Positions 45,780 through 54,773 of a stretch of 64,000 nucleotides of DNA are shown here, one piece after another. The stretch comes from Pseudomonas sp. B33.4. Its GTDB lineage: Bacteria; Pseudomonadota; Gammaproteobacteria; Pseudomonadales; Pseudomonadaceae. Positions within the stretch are counted from its first letter, which is position 1. Each line of letters begins with the position of its first letter. A model generated the notes under the pieces. That model did no database searches, was not told the DNA's origin, and worked only from the letters and a program-made list of their open reading frames with translations. The position numbers were made by a program, and so were the translations under genes. Location: contig NZ_CP140706.1 in NCBI RefSeq assembly GCF_034555375.1, positions 1,045,001 to 1,109,000 on the forward strand, in the 5' to 3' direction.

Positions 45780-46154
45780 TCAGCTATGTGCCGGGGATTG
45801 CGCGATTTCGTGGTTACCCAGCACGCGATTCACCGCCAGTTCGGCGAGCATGATGATTTGCTGAATCGCCAGAATCGTCCGCCGTTGCGGCAGGTCGATG
45901 TAGGCGGCGATGTCGCTGGTCATCAGGCTGGCTTGTGCCAGTGATTCGCAGGCGTGGACCAGCAGGCTTTCGCTGTCCTGTTCGGGGGCGACCTGGAACA
46001 TGGTGCTGGGTTTGTGGAAGCGCAGGGTGAGGGCGTTGGGTTTGAGGTAGTGGTCGAGGGCGCGTTCGGCGGCTTCGTGGAATTTCTTCGAACCGGGGAA
46101 TTCGTAGGGGGTGGTGTCGTCGGTTTCAGGTGGATTTTGAGGGGGATTGAGCAC
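45780..46154 (-). CDS. DUF6124 family protein, copy 1
   Basis: A 124-residue soluble protein. PPETDDTTPYEFPGSKKFHEAAERALDHYL opens a helical protein of the Pseudomonas family I know as DUF6124, of unknown function. A GTG start at 46154 with AAGGAG upstream is chosen; the frame stays open further up to 46229. It is nearly identical to the gene at 46857-47240 except at the N-terminus, so this is a tandem duplication. Promoter sequences are also duplicated. The stop abuts a hairpin-ended repeat. Confidence 0.75.
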   Translation of the reverse strand: MLNPPQNPPETDDTTPYEFPGSKKFHEAAERALDHYLKPNALTLRFHKPSTMFQVAPEQDSESLLVHACESLAQASLMTSDIAAYIDLPQRRTILAIQQIIMLAELAVNRVLGNHEIAQSPAHS

Positions 46155-46229
46155 GGTGGAACTCCTTGAAGTGCTCCATTCATAAGCCGAGCGACCAAGC
46201 CCGGTTGCTGATTGGTCAGCGACACCCAA

Positions 46230-46258
46230 ATCCTAGCCACCGCACTTCCGACGGACAA
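46230..46258 (-). promoter_or_regulatory. Promoter of DUF6124 copy 1
   Basis: On the minus strand TTGTCC, a 17-base spacer and TAGGAT form a sigma-70-like promoter. The -35 overlaps the right arm of an inverted repeat, TTCCGAC and GTCGGAA. The same promoter and repeat precede copy 2. Confidence 0.55.
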
Positions 46259-46468
46259 CCGTCAAAACCTGTCGGAAACATCCGCAGATTCCTGGTTTTC
46301 GTAGGAGTTGTCGTCAGTGTGGATTGCTTGATTTTTAAACGGGAAGTCCGGCGATCGCAGGCTGTGGCTGATCTGCGCGAAGATGATTTTCTGTTTAAGG
46401 TTTGCCCATGGCAACAGCCGAAGTGGAGGGGAAGACACGCGCTTGGCCTTTGTTTCGCGGTGAATTTA

Positions 46469-46620
46469 CCCCTCACCCCAGCCCTCTCCCGAGGGAGAGG
46501 GAGCCGATTTGTGAGCCTTTCAAAATTTGAGTTCGACTCGGTATTTCACGTCGGCATAACTCGCCCAAACACCTCGGTAAGTCCCCTCTCCCTCCGGGAG
46601 AGGGCTAGGGTGAGGGGCTT
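46469..46620. repeat. Hairpin-ended dispersed element, copy E
   Basis: A full element: CCCCTCACCCCAGCC, hairpin CCCTCTCCC/GGGAGAGGG, core TCGACTCGGT at 46533-46542, CACGTCGGCATAACTCGCCC block, then the right hairpin and CTAGGGTGAGGGGCT. It is the first unit of a tandem series. Confidence 0.9.
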
Positions 46621-46856
46621 TTGATCTGTGCACTGATTCAGAATCTGAGTTCGACTCGGTATTTCACGTCGGCATAACTCGCCCAAACACCTCGGTCAGT
46701 CCCCTCTCCCTCCGGGAGAGGGTTAGGGTGAGGGGCTTTTGATCTGTGCACTGATTCAGAATCTGAGTTCGACTCGGTATTTTACGTCGGCATAACTCGC
46801 CCAAACACCTCGGTCAGTCCCCTCTCCCTCCGGGAGAGGGTTAGGGTGAGGGGCTT
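46621..46856. repeat. Two tandem right-half copies of the element (F and G)
   Basis: Two 118-bp units follow copy E head to tail, each with GATCTGTGCACTGATTCAG, the core TCGACTCGGT, CTCGCCCAAACACCTCGG and the terminal hairpin with GGTTAGGGTGAGGGG. They lack the left hairpin. Unit 2 ends directly at the TAA of DUF6124 copy 2. Confidence 0.9.
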
Positions 46857-47240
46857 TTAGTTGTGTGCCGGGGATTGCGGGATTTCGTGGTTATCCAGCA
46901 CGCGGTTCACCGCCAGTTCGGCAAGCATGATGATCTGCTGAATCGCCAGGATCGTCCGTCGTTGCGGCAGGTCGATGTAGGCGGCGATGTCGCTGGTCAT
47001 CAGGCTGGCCTGTGCCAGTGATTCGCAGGCGTGGACCAGCAGGCTTTCGCTGTCCTGTTCCGGGGCGACCTGGAACATGGTGCTGGGTTTGTGGAAGCGC
47101 AGGGTGAGGGCGTTGGGTTTGAGGTAGTGGTCGAGGGCGCGTTCGGCGGCTTCGTGGAATTTCTTTGAGCCGGGGAATTCGTAGGGGGTGGTGTCGTCGG
47201 TTTCGGGTGGATTAGGCGTTGGTTTGAACATAGGAAACAT
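46857..47240 (-). CDS. DUF6124 family protein, copy 2
   Basis: A 127-residue protein almost identical to DUF6124 copy 1 from TDDTTPYEFPG to the C-terminus (ending HN here, HS in copy 1). The start at 47240 (MFPMFKPTP) is chosen over an ATG at 47231 for spacing to a weak CACGAG site; neither is strong. Unlike copy 1, a 78-bp structured element lies between promoter and gene. Function unknown; coding capacity is kept in both copies, which argues for both being functional. Confidence 0.75.
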   Translation of the reverse strand: MFPMFKPTPNPPETDDTTPYEFPGSKKFHEAAERALDHYLKPNALTLRFHKPSTMFQVAPEQDSESLLVHACESLAQASLMTSDIAAYIDLPQRRTILAIQQIIMLAELAVNRVLDNHEIPQSPAHN

Positions 47241-47294
47241 ACTCGTGGCAAGTTGAGTTGAAGCTGCCACTTTTCGTTTTCCAGACGATAGGGT

Positions 47295-47372
47295 GGCAGC
47301 TGTGCGCGGACTGGAAAAACCGGTCAACTCACCAAAACCGGCAGGCCCAAGGGCCTCCCGCGCACAGCCGCC
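47295..47372. other. Structured three-way-junction element in the leader of DUF6124 copy 2
   Basis: A 15-base near-perfect outer stem (GGCAGCTGTGCGCGG and CCGCGCACAGCCGCC, one mismatch) encloses two hairpins: CCGGT/ACCGG and GGCCC/GGGCC. It lies within the transcribed leader and is absent from copy 1. It may be an RNA element or an inserted palindromic repeat. Confidence 0.6.
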
Positions 47373-47471
47373 ATAACATTGCGAGCTAAAAAGCGCCGCA
47401 GTATGCCATGAGCTTTGGTAGTTGAAATCGGGTTTTCCAGACCCGGTCACTGATGCGTCAGCGACACCCAA

Positions 47472-47500
47472 ATCCTAGCCACCGCACTTCCGACGGACAA
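47472..47500 (-). promoter_or_regulatory. Promoter of DUF6124 copy 2
   Basis: TTGTCC, 17 bases, TAGGAT on the minus strand, identical to the promoter of copy 1 and duplicated with the gene. The distance to the start codon is about 230 bases, much longer than for copy 1. Confidence 0.5.
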
Positions 47501-47540
47501 CCGACGCAACCTGTCGGAAAGATCCACGAAATCTCTGTTC

Positions 47541-47622
47541 TGTAGGCTCTGCCGTAGGCCGCGATCTTTTGATTTTTAAACAGCAAGATCAAAAGATCGC
47601 AGCCTGCGGCAGCGCCTACAGG
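47541..47622. repeat. Paired REP palindrome
   Basis: TGTAGGCTCTGCCGTAGGCCGCGATCTTTTGAT and its inverse ending GCAGCGCCTACA. It lies 20 bases after the LysR stop codon. Confidence 0.9.
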
Positions 47623-47641
47623 TTTCGTGGTGTGTTGAAAA

Positions 47642-48610
47642 TCAGTTGGCGACGCGCGCGCCGGCGAGGCTGCCACTCAACTCATAGGCGGCCAATTCGG
47701 CTTGATGCGCCGCGAGAATTTCCGGCAACGAGCCACGCAAATACTCAACCCACGTCTTGATCTTCGCATCCAGATATTGCCGCGACGGGTAGATTGCATA
47801 CAGGTTCAGCTCTTGCGAGCGGTAGTTTGGCATGACCCGCACCAGCGTGCCGTTGCGCAAGCCTTCGATCGCCGCATACACCGGCAACACGCCCACGCCC
47901 ATGCCACTGGTAATCGCGGTTTTCATCGCGTCGGCGGAGTTCACCAGAAACGGCGAGCTGTTGATGGTGACCATTTCCTGGCCTTCCGGGCCGTCGAAGG
48001 CCCATTTTTCCAGGGGAATCACCGGGCTGACCAGGCGCAGGCAGGCGTGGTTGAGCAGGTCGCTGGGTTTTTGCGCGGCGCCGTTGGCTTTCACGTAGGC
48101 CGGCGAGGCGCAGACGATGCTGTAGGTGATGCCCAGCCGTTGCGAGACGAAACCCGAGTCCGGCAGTTCGCTGGCGAGCACGATGGACACGTCGTAGCCC
48201 TCGTCGAGCAGGTCCGGTACGCGGTTGGCCAGGGTCAGGTCGAAGGTGACGTCGGGGTGGGTCTTGCGGTAGCGGGCGATGGCGTCGATGACGAAGTGCT
48301 GACCGATGCCGGTCATGGTGTGCACTTTCAATTGCCCGGCCGGGCGCGCGTGGGCGTCGCTGGCTTCGGCTTCGGCCTCTTCGACGTAGGCCAGAATCTG
48401 CTCGCAGCGCAGCAGGTAGCGTTTGCCCGCTTCGGTGAGGGCGATGCGCCGCGTGGTGCGGTTGAGCAAGCGGGTTTGCAGGTGGGCTTCCAGGTTGGAG
48501 ACCGCGCGCGAGACGTTGGCGGTGGTGGTGTCGAGTTGCACGGCGGCGGCGGTGAAGCTGCCGGCTTCGGCGACACAACTGAAGGCGCGCATGTTTTGCA
48601 AAGTGTCCAT
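47642..48610 (-). CDS. LysR family transcriptional regulator
   Basis: A 322-residue LysR regulator. The helix-turn-helix is at about 5-65 (FTAAAVQLDTTTANVSRAVSNLE) with the CrgA/DsdC-style effector domain behind it. It is divergent from the NodT-FUSC-HlyD efflux operon about 290 bases away, with a REP pair in between, and probably controls it. Pairing of a LysR regulator with such an efflux operon mirrors aaeR-aaeXAB in E. coli. Confidence 0.9.
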   Translation of the reverse strand: MDTLQNMRAFSCVAEAGSFTAAAVQLDTTTANVSRAVSNLEAHLQTRLLNRTTRRIALTEAGKRYLLRCEQILAYVEEAEAEASDAHARPAGQLKVHTMTGIGQHFVIDAIARYRKTHPDVTFDLTLANRVPDLLDEGYDVSIVLASELPDSGFVSQRLGITYSIVCASPAYVKANGAAQKPSDLLNHACLRLVSPVIPLEKWAFDGPEGQEMVTINSSPFLVNSADAMKTAITSGMGVGVLPVYAAIEGLRNGTLVRVMPNYRSQELNLYAIYPSRQYLDAKIKTWVEYLRGSLPEILAAHQAELAAYELSGSLAGARVAN

Positions 48611-48761
48611 GGGGTGCTCTCAAGGGAGATGGCAAATTGTGACACGAAGTTTCAGGGGCGAGACCCCCGACCAAGGGATTATCTCGTTAACCGTAACAAA
48701 GATTCACAGAAATCCCAGCTTATCGCCGTACAGGGCCTTCCATAGAATTGCGCCGATCCAA

Positions 48762-48860
48762 TGTAGGAGCTGCCGCAGGCTGCGATCTTTTGATTTTGGT
48801 TTAAGGGAATCAAGGTCAACAGATCGTCCGAACGCGGCCCGAGCCTTCGGCAGCTCCTAC
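48762..48860. repeat. Paired REP palindrome in the lysR-efflux intergenic region
   Basis: TGTAGGAGCTGCCGCAGGCTGCGATC and the inverse GATCGTCCGAACGCGGCCCGAGCC...GGCAGCTCCTAC. Its place inside a divergent promoter region is unusual, since REPs mostly follow genes. Confidence 0.9.
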
Positions 48861-48904
48861 CGGAAACAAGCCCCGCCTTATCCTCTTCTCAGGAATTCGC
48901 AGCT

Positions 48905-50404
48905 GTGCCGCGTCGCATCAACAGAGCGCTTTTGCCGCTCAGTGTTCTGGCTTTTACCCTGGGTCTTGGCGGCTGCATCTCAACGGACGGAATCGCCCCG
49001 CAGGGCAAGGCAATCGAGGCCAATTCACTGGCCACCGACGACGCCATCGCCCACGCCGCCCGTGACGCCAACTGGCCTACCGCGCAATGGTGGCAAGCCT
49101 ACGGCGATCCGCAACTCAATCGCTGGATCGACCTCGCTGTGCAGGGCAGTCCGACCATGGCCATGGCCGCCGCGCGAGTGCGTCAAGCCAAAGCCATGGC
49201 CGGTGTCGCCGAAGCCGCCGAGTCGTTGCAGATCAATGGCGACTCGACCCTCAAACGCCACAACTGGCCGACCGATCAGTTCTACGGCCCGGGCGAGCTG
49301 GCCAACACCACCACGTGGGACAACAACGCTGCGTTGGGTTTTAGCTACGCGCTCGACCTCTGGGGCCGTGAAAGCAATGCCAGTGAACGCGCGGTGGATC
49401 TGGCGCACATGAGCGCCGCTGAGGCGCGATTGGCGCAGCTCGAATTGCAGAACAACATCGTCCGCGCCTATATCGAACTGTCGCTGCAGTACGCCCAGCG
49501 CGACATTGTTGAGGCGACGCTCAAGCAGCAACAGCAGATTCTCGATCTGGCGCAGAAGCGTTTGAACGGCGGGATCGGCACGCATTTCGAGGTCAGTCAG
49601 GCGGAAACGCCGCTGCCGGAAACTCATCGCCAGCTCGATGCGCTGGACGAAGAGATTGCCCTCAGTCGCAATCAGCTGGCGGCGTTGGCCGGCAAGGGGC
49701 CGGGCGAGGGCGCGCAGTTGCAACGCCCGACATTGTCCCTCGGTGCTGCGCTGAAATTGCCGTCGGCGTTGCCCGCCGAACTGCTCGGCCAGCGTCCGGA
49801 CGTGGTCGCCAGTCGCTGGCAAGTCGCCGCTCAGGCGCGCGGTATCGACGTGGCGCATGCCGGTTTTTATCCCAACGTCGATCTGGTTGGCAGCCTCGGT
49901 TACATGGCCACCGGCGGTGGTGCGCTGGAGTTTTTGACCGGCAAGAAACTCAACTACAACGTCGGCCCGGCGATCTCGCTACCGATCTTCGACGGTGGGC
50001 GTTTGCGTGCCGAACTCGGTGAAGCCTCCGCCGGTTACGACATCGCCGTGGCGCATTACAACCAGACGCTGGTGAATGCGCTGAAGAACATCTCCGACCA
50101 GTTGATCCGCCGCGAGTCGATGGACAAGCAACAAGGCTTTGCCGCCGAGTCGGTAGCGACGGCGCAGAAGACTTACGACATCGCGATGATCGCTTATCAA
50201 CGTGGCCTCACCGATTACCTCAACGTGCTCAATGCGCAGACGTTGTTGTTCAAGCAGCAGCAGGTGCAGCAGCAGGTGCAGGCGGCGCGGTTGAGTGCGC
50301 ATGCGGAGTTGGTGACTGCGCTGGGTGGTGGCCTCGGGGCTGGCAACGACGTGCCGACTGCTGAGAAAACCCTAGCGCCGAAAACCCCGGTTCTCCTGCA
50401 TTGA
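48905..50404 (+). CDS. Outer-membrane efflux lipoprotein, NodT/OprM family
   Basis: A 499-residue TolC-like outer-membrane factor. The N-terminus is a lipoprotein signal with the lipobox LGGC (Cys24), followed by two OEP repeats with long coiled-coil helices. LDLWGRESNASERA and SLPIFDGGRLRAELGEA are family-typical. The GTG start at 48905 has AGGA ten bases upstream. It is the first gene of an efflux operon with an FUSC permease, a DUF1656 protein and an HlyD adaptor; a REP pair follows it. Confidence 0.92.
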   Translation: MPRRINRALLPLSVLAFTLGLGGCISTDGIAPQGKAIEANSLATDDAIAHAARDANWPTAQWWQAYGDPQLNRWIDLAVQGSPTMAMAAARVRQAKAMAGVAEAAESLQINGDSTLKRHNWPTDQFYGPGELANTTTWDNNAALGFSYALDLWGRESNASERAVDLAHMSAAEARLAQLELQNNIVRAYIELSLQYAQRDIVEATLKQQQQILDLAQKRLNGGIGTHFEVSQAETPLPETHRQLDALDEEIALSRNQLAALAGKGPGEGAQLQRPTLSLGAALKLPSALPAELLGQRPDVVASRWQVAAQARGIDVAHAGFYPNVDLVGSLGYMATGGGALEFLTGKKLNYNVGPAISLPIFDGGRLRAELGEASAGYDIAVAHYNQTLVNALKNISDQLIRRESMDKQQGFAAESVATAQKTYDIAMIAYQRGLTDYLNVLNAQTLLFKQQQVQQQVQAARLSAHAELVTALGGGLGAGNDVPTAEKTLAPKTPVLLH

Positions 50405-50417
50405 ACACACATCAAAT

Positions 50418-50508
50418 TGTAGGAGTGAGCCTGCTCGCGATAGCGGTGTATCAGTCAACAGAAATGTTGGATGTAAAATCGCCATCGCGAGCAGGCTCAC
50501 TCCTACAG
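50418..50508. repeat. Paired REP palindrome, type GAGTGAGCCTGCTCGCGAT
   Basis: TGTAGGAGTGAGCCTGCTCGCGAT and the inverse ATCGCGAGCAGGCTCACTCCTACA separate the NodT gene from the FUSC gene. Confidence 0.92.
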
Positions 50509-50544
50509 GGATCGCGTCTTGCCTGAATTCTTGAGCACAATTAA

Positions 50545-52737
50545 ATGACCCCCTTGCCCGCACCTCTGCGCTGGCTCTACTCCCTGGAATGGCGCCGTGG
50601 TTTTTTCGACTGGGCGCGCAGCGATGGCGTGACCTGGGTCTACATCTTCAAGGTGTTGATCGCCGCATTCCTCACGCTGTGGCTGGCCATGCGTCTGGAA
50701 TTACCGCAACCGCGCACGGCGATGATCACCGTGTTCATCGTCATGCAGCCGCAGAGCGGCCAGGTGTTTGCCAAGAGTTTCTATCGCTTCCTTGGCACAT
50801 TGGCCGGGTCGGCGATGATGGTCACGTTGATCGCGTTGTTCGCGCAAAACACTGAACTGTTCCTGGGTTCATTGGCGATCTGGGTTGGAATCTGCTCGGC
50901 CGGTGCCGCGCGTTGCCGTAACTTCCGTGCGTACGGTTTTGTTCTCGCCGGCTACACCGCCGCGATGGTCGGGCTGCCGGCACTGGCGCACCCGGATGGT
51001 GCCTTCATGGCGGCGGTGTGGCGGGTGCTGGAGATCTCTTTGGGGATTCTCTGCTCGACCCTGATCAGCGCCGCGATCCTGCCGCAAACCGCCAGCGCTG
51101 CCATGCGCAACGCCTTGTATCAGCGCTTCGGCGTGTTCGCGCTGTTCGTCATCGATGGCCTGCGCGGGCGCAGCAAAGCCGAGTCTTTCGAGGCGAGCAA
51201 CGTGCGTTTTATCGCCGAAGCCGTGGGGCTGGAAGGGCTGCGCAGCGTGACCGTGTTCGAAGACCCGCACATGCGTCGGCGCAACGGCCGATTGAGTCGT
51301 TTGAACAGCGAGTTCATGGGCATCACCACACGCTTCAACGCGTTGCATCAGTTGCTTGAACGCCTGCGCGGCAACGGCGAAGAACACGTTGTCGCGGCGA
51401 TCAGACCGGGTCTGCAGGATCTCGCTGAAGTGCTCGACGGCTTCAGTGGCCGCGCCCTGACCAGCCCCGATGCCGCCCGTTTGGCGACCGCATTGGCGAG
51501 CTACAAGGGAGGCCTGCCGGCTCGCGTGCGCAGCCTGCGCGCGATCTTTCAGGACACCGAGCCAAGCGAAGCCGAACAACTGGATTTCCACACCGCATAC
51601 GAACTGCTTTATCGCTTCGTCGATGATTTGCACAGTTATGCACAAACCCACGCGTCATTGGCCGATCACCGCCACGAACGCGAGCGCTGGGATGAGCCGT
51701 TCACCCCGCAAACCAACTGGTGGGCCGCTGCTGCATCGGGCATTCGCGCCTCGTTCATTCTCATCGTGCTGGGCAGTTACTGGGTCGCCACCGCTTGGCC
51801 AAGTGGCGCGACGATGACCCTGATCGCCGCAGCCACCGTGGGCCTCTCCGCCGCCACGCCGAACCCGAAACGCATGGCGTTCCAGATGGCGTGTGGGACC
51901 TTCCTCGGTGCGCTGATCGGCTTCGTCGAGATGTTTTTCATCTTCCCGTGGATCGACGGCTTTCCGCTGCTGTGCGTGATGCTCGCGCCGGTAATCGTGC
52001 TCGGCTCGTTCCTCACCTCGCGCCCGCAATACGCCGGTGTCGGCCTCGGTTTGCTGATCTTCTTCAGCACCGGTTCTGTGCCGGACAACCTGACGATCTA
52101 CAACCCTTACACCTTCATCAACGACTACATCGCCATGGTCATGGGCATGTTGGTCTGCGCGGCGGCGGGGGCGATTATCCTGCCGCCGAACAGTCGCTGG
52201 TTGTGGAAGCGTCTGGAGCAAGATCTGCGCGGGCAGGTGGTCTACGCGATCAGCGGCAAACTCAAGGGGCTGGCCTCGAGTTTCGAGAGCCGCACCCGCG
52301 ATCTGCTGCATCAGGCTTATGGCCTCGCGGCGGGTCAGCCGAAGGTGCAGAAAAGTCTGCTGCGCTGGATGTTCGTTGTACTGGAAGTCGGCCACGCGAT
52401 CATCGAATTGCGCAAGGAACAGGCGATCCTGCCGGTGCACCCGGCGTATGCCGAATCGCAGCCGTGGCGGCAGGCAATCCGCGTGATGGGCCGCGCGCTG
52501 GTGCGCCTGTTTCTGCAACCAAACTCCAGCAATCTCGAGCGCGCGCTGGTCGCGGTCGACCATGCGATCAGCCGAGTCGCCGCCACTGATGAGCCATTCG
52601 CGCCGCACTTCGATACCTCGGCGCTGCGCCGGGTGAAGAGCTATCTGCACTTCATCCGCACCTCCTTGCTCGACCCACAATCACCGCTCGCTGCCTACGC
52701 CATCGCCAAGCCCGAAGGACTTGCCCATGCCTCGTGA
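50545..52737 (+). CDS. FUSC/AaeB family efflux permease
   Basis: A 730-residue inner-membrane protein with two blocks of about six helices (roughly 28-180 and 395-545) separated by a long cytosolic part, as in fusaric-acid resistance/AaeB permeases. These export aromatic carboxylic acids with an HlyD adaptor. PQPRTAMITVFIVMQPQSGQVFAKSFYRFLGT is a family block. Its stop overlaps the DUF1656 start. Substrate unknown. Confidence 0.93.
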   Translation: MTPLPAPLRWLYSLEWRRGFFDWARSDGVTWVYIFKVLIAAFLTLWLAMRLELPQPRTAMITVFIVMQPQSGQVFAKSFYRFLGTLAGSAMMVTLIALFAQNTELFLGSLAIWVGICSAGAARCRNFRAYGFVLAGYTAAMVGLPALAHPDGAFMAAVWRVLEISLGILCSTLISAAILPQTASAAMRNALYQRFGVFALFVIDGLRGRSKAESFEASNVRFIAEAVGLEGLRSVTVFEDPHMRRRNGRLSRLNSEFMGITTRFNALHQLLERLRGNGEEHVVAAIRPGLQDLAEVLDGFSGRALTSPDAARLATALASYKGGLPARVRSLRAIFQDTEPSEAEQLDFHTAYELLYRFVDDLHSYAQTHASLADHRHERERWDEPFTPQTNWWAAAASGIRASFILIVLGSYWVATAWPSGATMTLIAAATVGLSAATPNPKRMAFQMACGTFLGALIGFVEMFFIFPWIDGFPLLCVMLAPVIVLGSFLTSRPQYAGVGLGLLIFFSTGSVPDNLTIYNPYTFINDYIAMVMGMLVCAAAGAIILPPNSRWLWKRLEQDLRGQVVYAISGKLKGLASSFESRTRDLLHQAYGLAAGQPKVQKSLLRWMFVVLEVGHAIIELRKEQAILPVHPAYAESQPWRQAIRVMGRALVRLFLQPNSSNLERALVAVDHAISRVAATDEPFAPHFDTSALRRVKSYLHFIRTSLLDPQSPLAAYAIAKPEGLAHAS

Positions 52738-52927
52738 AATCGCCTTCCACGGCGTGTACATGCCGACCATGACCCTGATGTTTTTCATCGCTGCGGCGCT
52801 GGCCTGGGCGGTGGACCGGTTCCTGTCCGGGTTTGATCTGTACCGCTTCTTCTGGCACCCGGCGCTGCTGCGTCTGAGTCTGTTTACCTGTCTGTTCGGC
52901 GCCATGGCGCTGACTGTCTACCGTTGA
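52727..52927 (+). CDS. DUF1656 (AaeX-like) small membrane protein
   Basis: A 66-residue protein with two hydrophobic helices (about 10-30 and 40-62). It matches the small DUF1656/AaeX proteins found between FUSC permeases and HlyD adaptors. The ATG at 52727 has AAGGA seven bases upstream and lies within the end of the FUSC gene. Confidence 0.88.
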   Translation: MPREIAFHGVYMPTMTLMFFIAAALAWAVDRFLSGFDLYRFFWHPALLRLSLFTCLFGAMALTVYR

Positions 52928-52937
52928 GAACGTCCCG

Positions 52938-53804
52938 ATGAAAAAGTTTTTCAGCCTGCTCGCGACCCTGCTGGTGCTGGCCCTGGCGCTGTGGATCGGC
53001 CGCACGTTGTGGGAGCACTACATGAATACGCCGTGGACCCGCGATGGCCGCGTGCGTGCCGACATCATCAACGTTGCTGCCGATGTCACCGGTGAAGTAA
53101 TCGACGTGCCAGTGCGTGACAACCAATTGGTCAAGAAGGGCGATTTGCTCATGCAGATCGACCCCGAGCATTACCGCATCGCGGTCAAGCAAGCGCAGTC
53201 GCTGGTCGCCTCGCGCAAGTCGACCTGGGAGATGCGCAAGGTCAACGCCCATCGCCGCGCCGATCTCGACAACCTGGTGATCTCCAGGGAAAACCGCGAC
53301 GACGCCAGCAACATCGCCGACGCCGCGCTGGCCGATTACCAACACGCGCAAGCGCAACTGGAAGCCGCCGAACTCAACCTCAAACGCACCGAAGTGCGCG
53401 CAGCCGTGGACGGTTACGTGACCAACCTCAATGTGCATCGCGGCGATTACGCACGCATCGGCGAGGCGAAGATGGCCGTGGTCGACATGAACTCGTTCTG
53501 GGTTTACGGCTTCTTCGAAGAGACCAAACTGCCCCACGTGAAAGTAGGTGACCAAGCCGACATGCAGTTAATGAGCGGCGAAGTGCTCAAGGGCCATGTG
53601 GAGAGTATTTCGCGCGGCATCTACGACCGCGACAACCCGGAAAGCCGCGAGCTGATTGCCGATGTGAACCCGACGTTCAACTGGGTGCGGTTGGCACAAC
53701 GGGTGCCGGTGCGGATTCATATTGATGAAGTGCCGGAGGGCGTGCTGCTGGCGGCGGGGATTACGTGCACGGTGGTGGTGAATCAGAGCGCTGTGGATAA
53801 CTGA
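52938..53804 (+). CDS. HlyD/AaeA family periplasmic adaptor
   Basis: A 288-residue membrane-fusion protein: an N-terminal anchor helix (about 5-22), a lipoyl half-motif (VRADIINVAADVTGEVIDVPVRDNQ), a short coiled coil, and a second lipoyl half (RAAVDGYVTNLNVHRGDYARIG). It links the FUSC permease to the NodT channel. It starts ten bases after DUF1656 and ends the operon; a REP pair follows. Confidence 0.93.
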   Translation: MKKFFSLLATLLVLALALWIGRTLWEHYMNTPWTRDGRVRADIINVAADVTGEVIDVPVRDNQLVKKGDLLMQIDPEHYRIAVKQAQSLVASRKSTWEMRKVNAHRRADLDNLVISRENRDDASNIADAALADYQHAQAQLEAAELNLKRTEVRAAVDGYVTNLNVHRGDYARIGEAKMAVVDMNSFWVYGFFEETKLPHVKVGDQADMQLMSGEVLKGHVESISRGIYDRDNPESRELIADVNPTFNWVRLAQRVPVRIHIDEVPEGVLLAAGITCTVVVNQSAVDN

Positions 53805-53821
53805 TGAACCGAGTCGTCTGC

Positions 53822-53899
53822 ATCGCGAGCAGGCTCACTCCTGCATCGGATCTGTGTCACACCGAAGATCCCCTGTAGGAGTGGGCCTGCTCGCGATGG
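53822..53899. repeat. Paired REP palindrome after the efflux operon
   Basis: TCGCGAGCAGGCTCACTCCTGCA and the inverse TGTAGGAGTGGGCCTGCTCGCGA lie between two convergent genes. Confidence 0.9.
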
Positions 53900-53912
53900 C
53901 GCCGGCGCGGTC

Positions 53913-54737
53913 TCAGAGCCGCCCGCGCAGCCCGAACCGCTTCATCAACGTCGATTCCAGCAAACCCTTGGGTAACAGCGCCGCCAACAACGGCAACGCC
54001 CGGCTGCCGTTACCAATGCGGATCAACCGTGGCGGTTTGCTCTGCTGCACAGCCTTCAACAGTTCAGCCGCAAACTCACCGGCCGGCGTCGGCTTGTCCT
54101 GCGAAGCCTTGGCCCGCGCGCGAATACCTTCACGCAGTGGAAACCACGGTGATTGTTCATTGATCAACTGTTCGGCTTCATGCCCGGCGTTCTTGGCGAA
54201 GCTCGACTGAATCGCCCCCGGTTGCACTTCCATCACGCGAATGCCGAACGGCGCCAGCTCCATTCGCAGTGCGTCGCTCAACGCATGCACGGCCGCTTTT
54301 GACGCGCAATACGCGCCGGCAAACGGCGTGACCAACACGCCAGACACGCTGCCGATATTCACCACCAGACCTTTGGCCCGACGCAGCACCGGAAACAGCG
54401 CCCGCGTGACGCCGATAATCGAAAACACATTGGTCTCGAACTGGCGCTGCATCGCCGGCACACCGCCATCGAGCAGCGGCCCCATGGCGCCATAACCCGC
54501 ATTGTTGATCAGTACATCAAGGCCGCCGTGTTGCAGGTTGATCCGCTCACCGAGTTGCTCCAGCGCCGTGCTGTCATTGACGTCGAGTTGCACGGCGGTG
54601 AACCCGGCTGACGCCAGCAACGCCACGTCTTCAGCCTTGCGCGCACTGGCCCAGACCTCGTAACCGGCGGCTTTGAACGCATCGGCGAGGGCGCGGCCTA
54701 TGCCGCTGGAGCAACCGGTAATCAACGCAACGGGCAT
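53913..54737 (-). CDS. SDR family oxidoreductase
   Basis: A 274-residue classical short-chain dehydrogenase. TGCSSGIG is at 7-14, NNAG near 77-80, Ser in NIGSVSG and YCASK near 143-147. The start MPVALITGCSSGIGRAL is the usual one for this subgroup. Substrate not deducible. It is followed on the same strand, 36 bases upstream, by a small membrane-protein gene. Confidence 0.9.
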   Translation of the reverse strand: MPVALITGCSSGIGRALADAFKAAGYEVWASARKAEDVALLASAGFTAVQLDVNDSTALEQLGERINLQHGGLDVLINNAGYGAMGPLLDGGVPAMQRQFETNVFSIIGVTRALFPVLRRAKGLVVNIGSVSGVLVTPFAGAYCASKAAVHALSDALRMELAPFGIRVMEVQPGAIQSSFAKNAGHEAEQLINEQSPWFPLREGIRARAKASQDKPTPAGEFAAELLKAVQQSKPPRLIRIGNGSRALPLLAALLPKGLLESTLMKRFGLRGRL

Positions 54738-54773
54738 GGCGCATTCCTTGTGCAGAAAAGTTGAGGGAGCAGA

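Noticed and set aside
46166..46624. 152-residue plus-strand frame ending in PLSLRERARVRG
   Set aside because: The C-terminal half translates the hairpin-ended repeat and the rest lies opposite the DUF6124 promoter.
46469..46856. Regular 118-bp tandem repeats as a possible CRISPR array
   Set aside because: The whole unit repeats, no variable spacers exist, and the units belong to the hairpin-ended dispersed repeat family.
50372..50563. 63-residue minus-strand frame containing IPVGVSLLAMA
   Set aside because: It is simply the translation of the REP pair between the NodT and FUSC genes.
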